A stretch of 7,933 nt of DNA from an uncultured Petrimonas sp. Lineage in GTDB: Bacteria > Bacteroidota > Bacteroidia > Bacteroidales > Dysgonomonadaceae. Positions 1-5,519 of the stretch are shown in pieces (within the stretch, counting starts at the first letter, position 1; each line of letters opens with the position of its first letter). Location of the stretch: contig CAKTUP010000092.1 in the NCBI GenBank assembly GCA_934621705.1, positions 1 to 7,933 on the forward strand, read 5' to 3'. The notes under the pieces are model-generated. The model searched no databases. It was not told the origin of the DNA and saw only the letters and a program-made list of their open reading frames with translations. The position numbers were made by a program, and so were the translations under genes.

Positions 1-209
1 TTCCGATGTTTTCCAAAATAGAAGTAAATGGAGAAAACACTCACCCGATTTTCAAGTTTCTGAAAAGCAAGCTAAAACATTTATTTGGCAGCCGCATCCG
101 CTGGAACTTTGAGAAGTTTTTGATAGACAGAAACGGAAAACCGATAAAACGGTTTGCTCCGTGGGTGAAACCGGAGAAAATAGATGAGTATTTATTAAAA
201 ATAATTTAA
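1..209 (+). CDS. Glutathione peroxidase, C-terminal part (cut by window start)
   Basis: The gene is truncated at its 5' end by the window edge; the reading frame is already open at position 3, and the methionine at position 6 is internal rather than a start. The visible 68 residues carry the family's C-terminal signature: a PMFSKIEVNG segment, then IRWNFEKFLID followed by a basic RNGKPIKRF stretch. In this family the Asn of the WNF motif is part of the active-site tetrad; the catalytic Cys or Sec and the Gln and Trp lie upstream, outside the window. The family reduces hydrogen peroxide and organic hydroperoxides, in bacteria usually with thioredoxin as electron donor, in the cytoplasm or periplasm. 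The location cannot be judged here without the N-terminus. The stop TAA is followed by a 43-base gap before the amidase gene, so cotranscription is possible but not shown. Confidence 0.88.
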   Translation, partial: PMFSKIEVNGENTHPIFKFLKSKLKHLFGSRIRWNFEKFLIDRNGKPIKRFAPWVKPEKIDEYLLKII

Positions 210-252
210 ACAATTTGTTCATTTTTAGGTCTCTGATAAAAAATTCCACAAA

Positions 253-1107
253 ATGAAAAATAAACTCACGTTGATTTTTTTGTTAGCTTCTTGGTTCGTA
301 GCATTTTCTGCTTTTTCTCAAAATGTAGATTATGAAACACAAGATAAAGTTGTCTTCGAAAAATACGCAACGTTTATACAACCTTTTCAATCAAAATCAA
401 AAGAACTTATTCTACAGAAAACAGCAGAGTTTTTTCTCGAAAAACCTTATGTTGCAGGCACATTGGATAAAAACGATACCGAAAAACTGGTGATAAACCT
501 GCGGGAGTTCGATTGCGTTACTTTCGTGGAAACCGTTATCGCTCTTGCCAACACAACCGCATCCGGCAATTTGTCGTTCGATAATTTTGCTTCGCAATTG
601 CAGCAAATCAGGTATCGAAACGGAGTTATCGACGGGTACGATTCACGGTTGCATTACACATCGGATTGGGCGTATAACAACGTGGAAAAGAATATTTTAT
701 CGGCAATGAGCCAGCAATTGGGCGGAGTGTTGCAAACAAAAACCATCGATTTTATGACATCGCACCCCTCAGCCTACAACGCCCTAAAAACCGATGATTC
801 AATGCTTAAAAAAATCAAAAACACAGAAAACGAAATCAACAAAAGAAAAGGGTTTTACTATCTTCCCAAAGACAAAATAACAGCAAAAGCCACGGAAATA
901 CCGCACATGGCCATGATCGCCTTTACCACATCGATAAAAGGCCTGGATACCACACACACAGGCTTCGCCTTCAAAAAGAACGGAAAACTGACTTTTATTC
1001 ACGCATCAAGCGCGAAAAACAAAGTGGTGATCGATGAAAAAACGCTGAATGATTACTGCCAAGCGCAGAAATCGTGCACGGGGATTATGGTAATGCCGGT
1101 TCTTTAA
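253..1107 (+). CDS. Secreted DUF1460 family amidase (NlpC/P60-like, AmiA type)
   Basis: This 284-residue protein begins with a signal peptide (Lys-rich start, hydrophobic residues about 5-20, probable cleavage after the AFSQ region near residue 23). The motif LREFDCVTFVET (about 83-94) supplies the probable nucleophile Cys88. His235 in the THTGF motif is the likely catalytic base, and FIHASS (248-253) is a further conserved patch. DUF1460 proteins adopt an NlpC/P60-like fold. The characterised member from Bacteroides uniformis is an N-acetylmuramoyl-L-alanine amidase specific for GlcNAc-1,6-anhydro-MurNAc peptides, the products of lytic transglycosylases. By inference this protein detaches stem peptides from such fragments in the periplasm. 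The start at 253 is chosen because the signal peptide follows at once and the preceding bases are A-rich, as is common in this phylum. It converges with mgtC, with a 2-base gap. Confidence 0.88.
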   Translation: MKNKLTLIFLLASWFVAFSAFSQNVDYETQDKVVFEKYATFIQPFQSKSKELILQKTAEFFLEKPYVAGTLDKNDTEKLVINLREFDCVTFVETVIALANTTASGNLSFDNFASQLQQIRYRNGVIDGYDSRLHYTSDWAYNNVEKNILSAMSQQLGGVLQTKTIDFMTSHPSAYNALKTDDSMLKKIKNTENEINKRKGFYYLPKDKITAKATEIPHMAMIAFTTSIKGLDTTHTGFAFKKNGKLTFIHASSAKNKVVIDEKTLNDYCQAQKSCTGIMVMPVL

Positions 1108-1109
1108 TT

Positions 1110-1565
1110 TTATTCAAACGAATGGTCGTTGTTATTATCGGTTTTCTTTTTCCTTTCACCCATAAACCATTTATCGGCTCTTTTAAACGCTGTGTTAACG
1201 AGAATGATCAACACGGTGGATATCAGAAGTTCTATATACAGTCCCAATCCTGCCAATGAGCCTAAGGCGGCGCTGCACCATATTGTTGCGGCAGTCGTAA
1301 GTCCCTGAACATTAATGCCCCTGTGCAGAATAACACCCGCACCCAGAAAACCGATTCCCGTTACAATCTGTCCGATTATTCGGGTAGGATCGCCGCCTTT
1401 CTCGGTCAACATCACGTTGATAAGCACGTAAATAGCCGCGCCCACCGATACCAGCGTATTGGTGCGAAACCCGGCGCTCTTGTTGTTTATCTGACGCTCC
1501 AAACCTACCGCGCCGCCCGCAGCCATTGCCGCAAGCAGGCGAAAAACAAATTCCAATGTGGGCAT
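1110..1565 (-). CDS. MgtC/SapB family membrane protein
   Basis: The protein has 151 residues and is a short MgtC/SapB member. It carries the family core: GGAVGLERQ (17-25), AGFRT with the following LVSVGAA (31-44), then RIIGQIVTGIGFLGAGVI (62-79) and GLTTAATIWCSAALG (88-102). Four hydrophobic segments are visible (about 5-22, 37-53, 66-81 and 88-127, the last probably two helices), followed by a highly charged tail rich in Lys and Asn. It lacks the C-terminal ACT-like domain of the Salmonella virulence protein MgtC (about 230 residues), so it corresponds to the SapB-like membrane part only. The biochemical role of this group is not settled; Mg2+ homeostasis and inhibition of ATP synthase have been shown only for particular MgtC proteins. 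Its start lies 9 bases after the capA stop, so the two are probably one transcription unit. Confidence 0.9.
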   Translation of the reverse strand: MPTLEFVFRLLAAMAAGGAVGLERQINNKSAGFRTNTLVSVGAAIYVLINVMLTEKGGDPTRIIGQIVTGIGFLGAGVILHRGINVQGLTTAATIWCSAALGSLAGLGLYIELLISTVLIILVNTAFKRADKWFMGERKKKTDNNNDHSFE

Positions 1566-1574
1566 AGCTGAAAA

Positions 1575-2642
1575 TCAATTTTTCCTGCCGATTATTTTAT
1601 CGGCGTTGGTTGCAAAGATATTCATTTTTTGCAATTCCTGAGGAGTCAGAACCGGAATTGACGTTTTTTTGTGTTCTTCAACCGGGATAAGCGTATAGTT
1701 GAGTTTTCCTTTTTCGGTGTATTTTCTTACCCAAACCAACGAATAATCACATGATTCTATTGTAACCGAACTATCATCATCGGCTTTGCTGATAACGATT
1801 TCGGCCAGCGCTCCACCGTCGGTATTCACTTTTTGCTGGTTGGAAACAAAGTTGCCGAGCGAATAGTAAACCACCGATTCTATTTCGCCGTTTACTTCGT
1901 TCGTAACCAACGGTTGCACTACGTGCGGATGATTGCCGATAATGATCCTGACACCGTTTCGGAAAAGAAAATCGGCCAGTTTTTTCTGTTCGGCATTTGG
2001 AAACGTTCGGTATTCGTCGCCCCAGTGCATATTGGCGATCACGATATCGGGATTATACAGTAGCGTGAGCCGCAAATCGCTTTTCATTTGCAGCGTATCA
2101 ATAACATTTACGATATTGGGCGCGGTAACCGGAAGGCCGTTGGTGTCGTACGTGTAGTTCAAAAAAGCAATCCGAATGCCGTTTTTGATGATCATCAGCG
2201 GATAATTCAAGCCGCGTGTGTTTTTCGATTTAAACGCTCCGGTATATTTTATTCCGATGGAATCCAGCACGTTGAGCGTACGTTCAAAACCCCGGCGGCC
2301 TTTGTCCACAACGTGGTTGTTGGCCAGAAAGAAAATATCGAATCCGGCGTCTTTCAACCCGAAAGCAAACTCGTCGGGAGAACTGAACATAGGATAGCCC
2401 GAATAAGGTTTTCCGCCCAACGTGGTTTCAAAATTCACGCAAGCGATATCTGCCGATGAAATTTTGTCTTTCAGCAAATAAAAACACGAATCGTAGTTGT
2501 ATCCCGATTTGGTTTGCGCCGCACGCACTTGTGGAAGGTGCTGCATGGCATCGCCGGCAAAGAGTAGGCTAACGCGTTTTTCCTGCGCCTGCGATAGTGG
2601 GAAGATGAGTAGAAGAAGTAAAGTTGAGAGAGTTTGGCGCAT
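1575..2642 (-). CDS. CapA family protein (PGA_cap metallophosphatase-like fold), exported
   Basis: The 355-residue protein starts with a signal peptide, MRQTLSTLLLLLIFPLSQAQ, with probable cleavage after residue 20. The CapA/PGA_cap motifs appear in order: FAGDAM (28-33), NFETTL (70-75), LANNHVVDKG (106-115), NMHWGDEY (204-211), IIGNHPHVVQP (234-244) and YSLGNF (260-265). These Asp, Asn, His and Glu residues are the metal-site residues expected of this calcineurin-like fold. In Bacillus, CapA takes part in poly-gamma-glutamate capsule production, but most homologues stand alone and their substrate is unknown. No capB or capC lies nearby, so capsule synthesis should not be assumed. An in-frame ATG at 2720 would add 26 residues ahead of the signal peptide, reading through a heptad repeat and overlapping the upstream gene; I reject it. 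The mgtC gene follows after 9 bases. Confidence 0.9.
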   Translation of the reverse strand: MRQTLSTLLLLLIFPLSQAQEKRVSLLFAGDAMQHLPQVRAAQTKSGYNYDSCFYLLKDKISSADIACVNFETTLGGKPYSGYPMFSSPDEFAFGLKDAGFDIFFLANNHVVDKGRRGFERTLNVLDSIGIKYTGAFKSKNTRGLNYPLMIIKNGIRIAFLNYTYDTNGLPVTAPNIVNVIDTLQMKSDLRLTLLYNPDIVIANMHWGDEYRTFPNAEQKKLADFLFRNGVRIIIGNHPHVVQPLVTNEVNGEIESVVYYSLGNFVSNQQKVNTDGGALAEIVISKADDDSSVTIESCDYSLVWVRKYTEKGKLNYTLIPVEEHKKTSIPVLTPQELQKMNIFATNADKIIGRKN

Positions 2643-2683
2643 GAATTTGGAGTTGCGGGTTACGGGTTTTTGATTCGAGATGT
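2642..2683. repeat. Degenerate heptanucleotide tract between the antitoxin-like gene and capA
   Basis: Read on +, this 42-base stretch divides into 7-base units that resemble each other, most clearly GGAGTTG (2649), CGGGTTA (2656) and CGGGTTT (2663), with weaker units on both sides. It fills most of the 58-base gap between the two minus-strand genes and reaches the capA start codon. It explains why an apparent N-terminal extension of capA stays open without being protein-like. It has no dyad symmetry, so it does not look like a terminator. Confidence 0.55.
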
Positions 2684-2700
2684 GTTTGATACTTACTAAT

Positions 2701-2886
2701 TTATTTGAACCATTCTTCAATCTCTTTATCTAGTTCGCTTTCCGATACAATCTCATTATTATCGGATTGCTCTATTCCTTTCTCTATTTTTTCCAACAAA
2801 ATTAGTCTTTCAACTAATAAGTCCAAGGAAAACTCATCAGGAAAGCTCTCAATTTGTTTTTTTACTATTTTTTTGGTTAGCAGCAT
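2701..2886 (-). CDS. Small antitoxin-like protein without an adjacent toxin
   Basis: The protein has 61 residues, is strongly charged and mostly helical: a basic N-terminus (KKIVKKQ), then DLLVERLILLEKIEKGIEQ (22-40), which looks like an amphipathic helix, and an acidic tail, SESELDKEIEEWFK (48-61). The segment LLEKIEKGIEQ followed by a SESELDKEI-type stretch is typical of small Bacteroidota antitoxins encoded just before RelE/ParE-type toxins. This assignment is by resemblance only. No toxin gene follows: the 58 bases after its stop are mostly heptad repeat and then capA begins. The ATG at 2886 is preceded by AAACAAAAAAT, an A-rich start region usual for this phylum. It may be an orphan antitoxin, a remnant of a lost module, or an unrelated regulator that happens to lie in the protease-capA transcription unit. 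Confidence 0.6.
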   Translation of the reverse strand: MLLTKKIVKKQIESFPDEFSLDLLVERLILLEKIEKGIEQSDNNEIVSESELDKEIEEWFK

Positions 2887-2910
2887 ATTTTTTGTTTTAA
2901 TCTACCAGGC

Positions 2911-2957
2911 TAATAATCCACCAAAGGTGGGCATATCGGGCGGATAGTGGATTATTA
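2911..2957. repeat. Inverted repeat covering the protease stop codon
   Basis: TAATAATCCAC at 2911-2921 is perfectly complementary to GTGGATTATTA at 2947-2957, with 25 bases between them. The right arm contains the TAA stop codon of the S41 protease. Inside the arms two smaller hairpins are possible: CCACC/GGTGG (2918-2922 with 2926-2930), which competes with the outer stem, and TATC/GATA (2934-2937 with 2943-2946). On the minus transcript the outer stem is followed by A-rich rather than U-rich sequence, so a classical intrinsic terminator is not supported. It could stabilise the 3' end of the protease message, act as an RNA processing site, or be a dispersed palindromic repeat. Confidence 0.65.
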
Positions 2958-4667
2958 CGAATACTGATTTTCAATTTTCTCCTTTATTTCCCTTGCCGGC
3001 GGAATGTTTGCCGGTTTCGGCTGAAGAGTATAGTTGTAAAGTTGCTTGTCTTTCAGCACTTCTTTTGCTTTTTTCAATGCCGGGTCGTCCTGAAGTTCGT
3101 ATATGAGAACACCTTCCTTGTAGTAGTAGCGCTGAACGATATCGGTTTCGATCATCTGCCGGATGTCTTTTTTGAAAAGCTCCAAATCACGATCGAGATT
3201 GGGTTGCAGCTTGTTCTCCAACGCCTTGAATTCATCCGAAGCAGTATCGAAATATCCTTCAAACTCCATAATATTTTTCAACGATTGCAGCGAACGGTTG
3301 CTCATTTGGTCGTACTGGAAGTTTTTGGTTTTTACAAACTGTTTAAACTGCTCGTAATCGGCATCGGAAAGATGAAAGCTCTCGGGCGATGCAATAGTGG
3401 GATGCTTTATGGCCCAATTGGTTACGTAATCGAAAATAATGTTTTCGGCAATCAGGTAATACCCGATAGTGCCGCCTTTTTCCTGCGGAATAGTGTAGTC
3501 GGGCGTAATGCCGCCGCCATCGCGCACATCGCGGCCGTTTTTGGTTTTGAAAACATTGGTCAGGCTGTCGGGAACGCGCGCCACGCTGCCGTCGGGGTTG
3601 CGGTGCGAATAGTCGAGCGCCTGAATGCAACGGCCGCTCGGGATGTAATATTTCGATGTGGTGATTTTGATGTTTCCGCCGTAAGGTAAATCGCGGGGCG
3701 TTTGCACCAGCCCTTTTCCGAAAGAGCGGTTGCCGATAATAACGGCACGATCCAAATCCTGCAACGAACCGGCAACAATTTCCGAAGCTGAAGCCGAACC
3801 GGTATCAATCAGCACCACAATGGGCATTAGCGTGTCAATCGGTTGGTGTTGGGTGTGGTACGACCTGTCCCATTGTTTTACTTTGCCTTTTGTAGAAACA
3901 ATTTCAAGTCCTTTACGAACAAAGAAATTGACAACGTTGACGGCTTCATCCAGAATGCCGCCGCCGTTTCCGCGAAGGTCAATTACCAGCGACTCTGCGC
4001 CTTTTTTCTTTAAATCAAGCACGGTTTCTTTTACCCGATTGGAGCTGCCGTTGGTAAATCCGGAATAATGCAGGTATCCCACTTTATCGTCTAAAACGGT
4101 GGAGTAGGTGATGGGATCGATCTCGATTTTCTCACGCACGATGGTCATTTCGCGTGGTTTGCTTTCGCCCGGACGCTGAATTTTCAGTTTCAACGATGTT
4201 CCCGGATTTCCTTTCAGTTTATCGCTTACGTCTTTCACCGATGCTTTCCGCATATCGGCGCCGTCAATTTCCAGAATGGCATCGCCCGCTTTCAGTCCTG
4301 CTTTGTCGGCCGGAAGGCCTTTGTACGGCTCGTTAATGATCACCTGATTGTTGTTGTACGAAATTATCGAACCAATGCCGCCATACTCGCCGGTGGTCAT
4401 AAATTGCAGGTCGCCGATGTTTTCTTCGCTGTAATATTCGGTGTACGGGTCCATTCTGGCGAGCATATTCCGGATGGTTCCGTTAACCAGACTGTCCACT
4501 TTCAGGCTGTCCACGTAAAACATATCCAGTTCGCGAATCACGGAATTGAAAATATCGATGCTTTTGTTGATATCGAAATACCGTTGATTTTTATCGGCTT
4601 GCGTGGTTTGAGCTTGGGTAGTTATCGCAAAAAGCGCAATCAGAAACAGGGAGTATATTTTCTTCAT
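2955..4667 (-). CDS. S41 family carboxyl-terminal processing protease (CtpA/Prc-like), exported
   Basis: The 570-residue protein has a signal peptide (MKKIYSLFLIALFAITTQAQ, likely cleaved after residue 20). An N-terminal helical region follows, then a PDZ domain at about 94-165 (GGIGSIIS start, AGLKAGDAILEIDG loop) and the S41 catalytic core. The nucleophile is Ser293 in GSASASEI (290-297) and the general base is Lys318 in SFGKG (315-319); the 25-residue spacing matches the Ser/Lys dyad of this family. LVIDLRGNGGG (227-237) and GGGITPDYTI (384-393) are further conserved blocks. The C-terminal 170 residues form a helical, charged extension usual in Bacteroidota members. It should cleave unfolded or tagged proteins at their C-termini in the periplasm. 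The start at 4667 is chosen over an in-frame upstream ATG (4712) because the signal peptide begins here. Confidence 0.94.
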   Translation of the reverse strand: MKKIYSLFLIALFAITTQAQTTQADKNQRYFDINKSIDIFNSVIRELDMFYVDSLKVDSLVNGTIRNMLARMDPYTEYYSEENIGDLQFMTTGEYGGIGSIISYNNNQVIINEPYKGLPADKAGLKAGDAILEIDGADMRKASVKDVSDKLKGNPGTSLKLKIQRPGESKPREMTIVREKIEIDPITYSTVLDDKVGYLHYSGFTNGSSNRVKETVLDLKKKGAESLVIDLRGNGGGILDEAVNVVNFFVRKGLEIVSTKGKVKQWDRSYHTQHQPIDTLMPIVVLIDTGSASASEIVAGSLQDLDRAVIIGNRSFGKGLVQTPRDLPYGGNIKITTSKYYIPSGRCIQALDYSHRNPDGSVARVPDSLTNVFKTKNGRDVRDGGGITPDYTIPQEKGGTIGYYLIAENIIFDYVTNWAIKHPTIASPESFHLSDADYEQFKQFVKTKNFQYDQMSNRSLQSLKNIMEFEGYFDTASDEFKALENKLQPNLDRDLELFKKDIRQMIETDIVQRYYYKEGVLIYELQDDPALKKAKEVLKDKQLYNYTLQPKPANIPPAREIKEKIENQYS

Positions 4668-4689
4668 TCTTAATTTTGTATTTAACAGA

Positions 4690-4697
4690 CAAAGAAA
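4690..4697 (-). promoter_or_regulatory. Possible -7 element for the S41 protease
   Basis: On the minus strand this reads TTTCTTTG, which matches 7 of 8 positions of the Bacteroidota TAnnTTTG element. It lies 22 bases ahead of the protease start codon. I find no TTTG at the proper distance of about 19 bases; the nearest (4710-4713 on +, CAAA) is only 12 bases away. This is a weak candidate. Confidence 0.3.
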
Positions 4698-4772
4698 CGA
4701 ATTTTTCACCAAATTCTTCGTTCGTTTTAGTTATATGTTTTTAAAATGGAACGCAGAATGCAGTTTTTGAAT

Positions 4773-4780
4773 TATCTTTG
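4773..4780 (+). promoter_or_regulatory. Possible -7 element ahead of the VanZ-like gene
   Basis: TATCTTTG is an exact match to TAnnTTTG. No TTTG -33 element is present at 18-21 bases upstream. If active, transcription would begin near 4787, inside the heptad tract and at the left arm of the 17-bp inverted repeat, giving a leader of about 150 bases before the start codon at 4935. Confidence 0.4.
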
Positions 4781-4814
4781 TTAGCGGTTAGCTGTTGGCA
4801 GTTGGCTTTTAGCT
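4780..4814. repeat. Heptanucleotide repeat tract, GTTRGCN family
   Basis: Five consecutive 7-base units: GTTAGCG (4780), GTTAGCT (4787), GTTGGCA (4794), GTTGGCT (4801) and TTTAGCT (4808). The consensus is KTTRGCN. The same family appears inverted at 4911-4928 and 6174-6194, and again at the window end (7915-7933). It lies in the 267-base gap between the divergent protease and VanZ-like genes. That gap otherwise holds the promoter candidates and the leader described here, and no gene. Confidence 0.75.
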
Positions 4815-4929
4815 TTGCGTTGCTTGTCCGCTGTAGTGGAAAATAGTTGAACGTACATCGAAAGCAAAAAGAGTTCAGGTTTTTAACTTCACTTTCACGC
4901 CAATCGTTAATTGCTAACTGCCAACAGCT
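4790..4929 (+). promoter_or_regulatory. 17-bp inverted repeat in the VanZ-like leader
   Basis: Bases 4790-4806 pair with 4913-4929: 16 Watson-Crick pairs and one G-U pair (4804 with 4915) without interruption, closing a loop of 106 bases. Both arms are made of the GTTRGCN heptads in opposite orientation. The right arm ends 5 bases before the ATG at 4935, so in RNA the stem would cover the ribosome landing region. The pairing is seen in the sequence; a role in controlling translation is inference. Confidence 0.5.
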
Positions 4930-4934
4930 TTTTT

Positions 4935-5342
4935 ATGAATAATTACCTGCGTCACATTTTATTGCCCGCCGTGGTGGGAGCGGTTATTTTTGTCGGCACC
5001 TGCCTGATTAATCCCAACGATGTTCCCAATATGCCGCAAGGCATTCAGTGGGATAAAATTGTTCATTTCGGAATGTTTTTTGTGTTGTCGGCGGTTTCTT
5101 TGTTCGATTATTATCGGTTGCACAACGGCAAACCAAGATTGTTGCGCTGGATTTTTTGGGGATTTGTAGTTCCCGTTATGTATGGCGCGATAATTGAGTT
5201 GATGCAGAAATATATTTTTCAATCGCGAAGCGCGGAATTGGCGGATTTCATTGCCGATGTGCTGGGTTCCCTGACAGCATTGCTGATTGCTTTATTTTTG
5301 TATAAAAAAGTTCGAAAACCGGAAAAAAATCTATCTTTGTAA
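4935..5342 (+). CDS. VanZ-like family membrane protein
   Basis: The protein has 135 residues and four predicted membrane helices, at about 8-25, 43-58, 70-92 and 104-123. The VanZ-like signature is present: DKIVHFGMFFVLS (40-52), with Asp-Lys and His on the membrane edge, and EL-MQ (88-91) followed by SAELADFIADVLGS (99-112), the family's conserved acidic and glycine pattern. VanZ itself gives low-level teicoplanin resistance in enterococci, but most VanZ-like proteins in Bacteroidota have no known function. No van genes are nearby, so resistance should not be inferred. The start at 4935 is chosen over an in-frame TTG at 4911, because those eight extra codons are read from the heptad repeat. 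The C-terminus ends in a basic tail expected to be cytoplasmic. Confidence 0.88.
   Translation: MNNYLRHILLPAVVGAVIFVGTCLINPNDVPNMPQGIQWDKIVHFGMFFVLSAVSLFDYYRLHNGKPRLLRWIFWGFVVPVMYGAIIELMQKYIFQSRSAELADFIADVLGSLTALLIALFLYKKVRKPEKNLSL
5332..5339 (+). promoter_or_regulatory. Possible -7 element ahead of the thioredoxin-fold gene
   Basis: TATCTTTG sits over the last codons of the VanZ-like gene and repeats exactly the octamer at 4773-4780. As there, it precedes a heptad tract closely and lacks a TTTG at the standard distance. If active, it would give a leader of about 175 bases containing the heptads and the hairpin at 5434-5466. Confidence 0.3.
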
Positions 5343-5355
5343 TTGATAAGATGAA

Positions 5356-5411
5356 GGAGTAAAGAGTAAGGAGCAAGGAGCAAAGAGCCAAGAACCAAGA
5401 CAGACGACAAG
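5356..5411. repeat. Heptanucleotide repeat tract, RGAGYAA family (part A)
   Basis: Seven clear 7-base units, from GGAGTAA (5356) and AGAGTAA (5363), through two GGAGCAA copies (5370, 5377) and AGAGCCA (5384), to more diverged AGAACCA (5391) and AGACAGA (5398); one further weak unit follows. The tract is purine-rich on the + strand. It starts 14 bases after the VanZ-like stop codon and is diverged most at its 3' end. Confidence 0.75.
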
Positions 5412-5433
5412 AGACTGTCAGGCTTTTAGACAC

Positions 5434-5466
5434 TGCATCTGACCGATTACCGGTCTGATGCATTTT
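5434..5466 (+). terminator. Terminator-like hairpin between two heptad tracts
   Basis: TGCATCTGACCG (5434-5445) pairs with CGGTCTGATGCA (5451-5462): 12 positions with one T-T mismatch (5440/5456) and a 5-base loop, followed by TTTT (5463-5466). The stem is GC-rich near the loop. It lies 91 bases after the VanZ-like stop and 54 bases before the thioredoxin-fold gene, so it may end the VanZ transcript or act as an attenuator in the leader of the next gene. Confidence 0.6.
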
Positions 5467-5467
5467 C

Positions 5468-5488
5468 AAAGAGCAAGGAGTAAAGACA
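5468..5488. repeat. Heptanucleotide repeat tract, RGAGYAA family (part B)
   Basis: AAAGAGC (5468), AAGGAGT (5475) and AAAGACA (5482) are the same family as part A but shifted in phase relative to it. The hairpin at 5434-5466 separates the two parts, as if it had been inserted in a longer tract or as if the tract grew on both sides of it. Confidence 0.55.
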
Positions 5489-5519
5489 TTTACATGATTT
5501 TTTAACCCTTTGATATAGT

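Noticed and set aside
215..252. Promoter for the DUF1460 gene from the TTTG near 215
   Set aside because: There is no TAnnTTTG at the right distance, only an AT-rich stretch.
1323..1571. Plus-strand open frame opposite mgtC
   Set aside because: It is antisense to a well-conserved MgtC core and looks like a shadow of its codon usage.
1575..2642. Poly-gamma-glutamate capsule locus
   Set aside because: Only a CapA-fold gene is present; capB, capC and pgs partners are missing.
2643..2720. N-terminal extension of CapA from the ATG at 2720
   Set aside because: The added residues are read from a heptad repeat, precede the signal peptide and overlap the antitoxin-like gene; the ATG at 2642 starts directly with the signal peptide.
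2915..2930. Promoter -7 element for the antitoxin-like gene (CACCTTTG on the minus strand)
   Set aside because: It differs in one position, has no TTTG 19 bases upstream, and lies inside the inverted repeat that explains it better.
3042..3689. A 215-codon open frame on + opposite the S41 protease
   Set aside because: It lies wholly inside the protease gene on the other strand; the translation has no family signature, and the protease frame shows an intact PDZ and Ser/Lys core.
4668..4712. Longer protease start at 4712
   Set aside because: The 15 added residues would put a non-signal segment before a complete signal peptide.
4911..4934. TTG start for the VanZ-like gene
   Set aside because: The eight extra codons come from the inverted heptad repeat; ATG at 4935 gives a normal VanZ-like N-terminus.
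4935..5342. Glycopeptide resistance determinant
   Set aside because: Only a VanZ-like family member is present; no vanA/H/X/Y/R/S genes are near, and most such proteins are unrelated to resistance.
5356..5488. CRISPR array suggested by repeated units
   Set aside because: The units are 7 bases, adjacent and degenerate, with no unique spacers and no cas genes.
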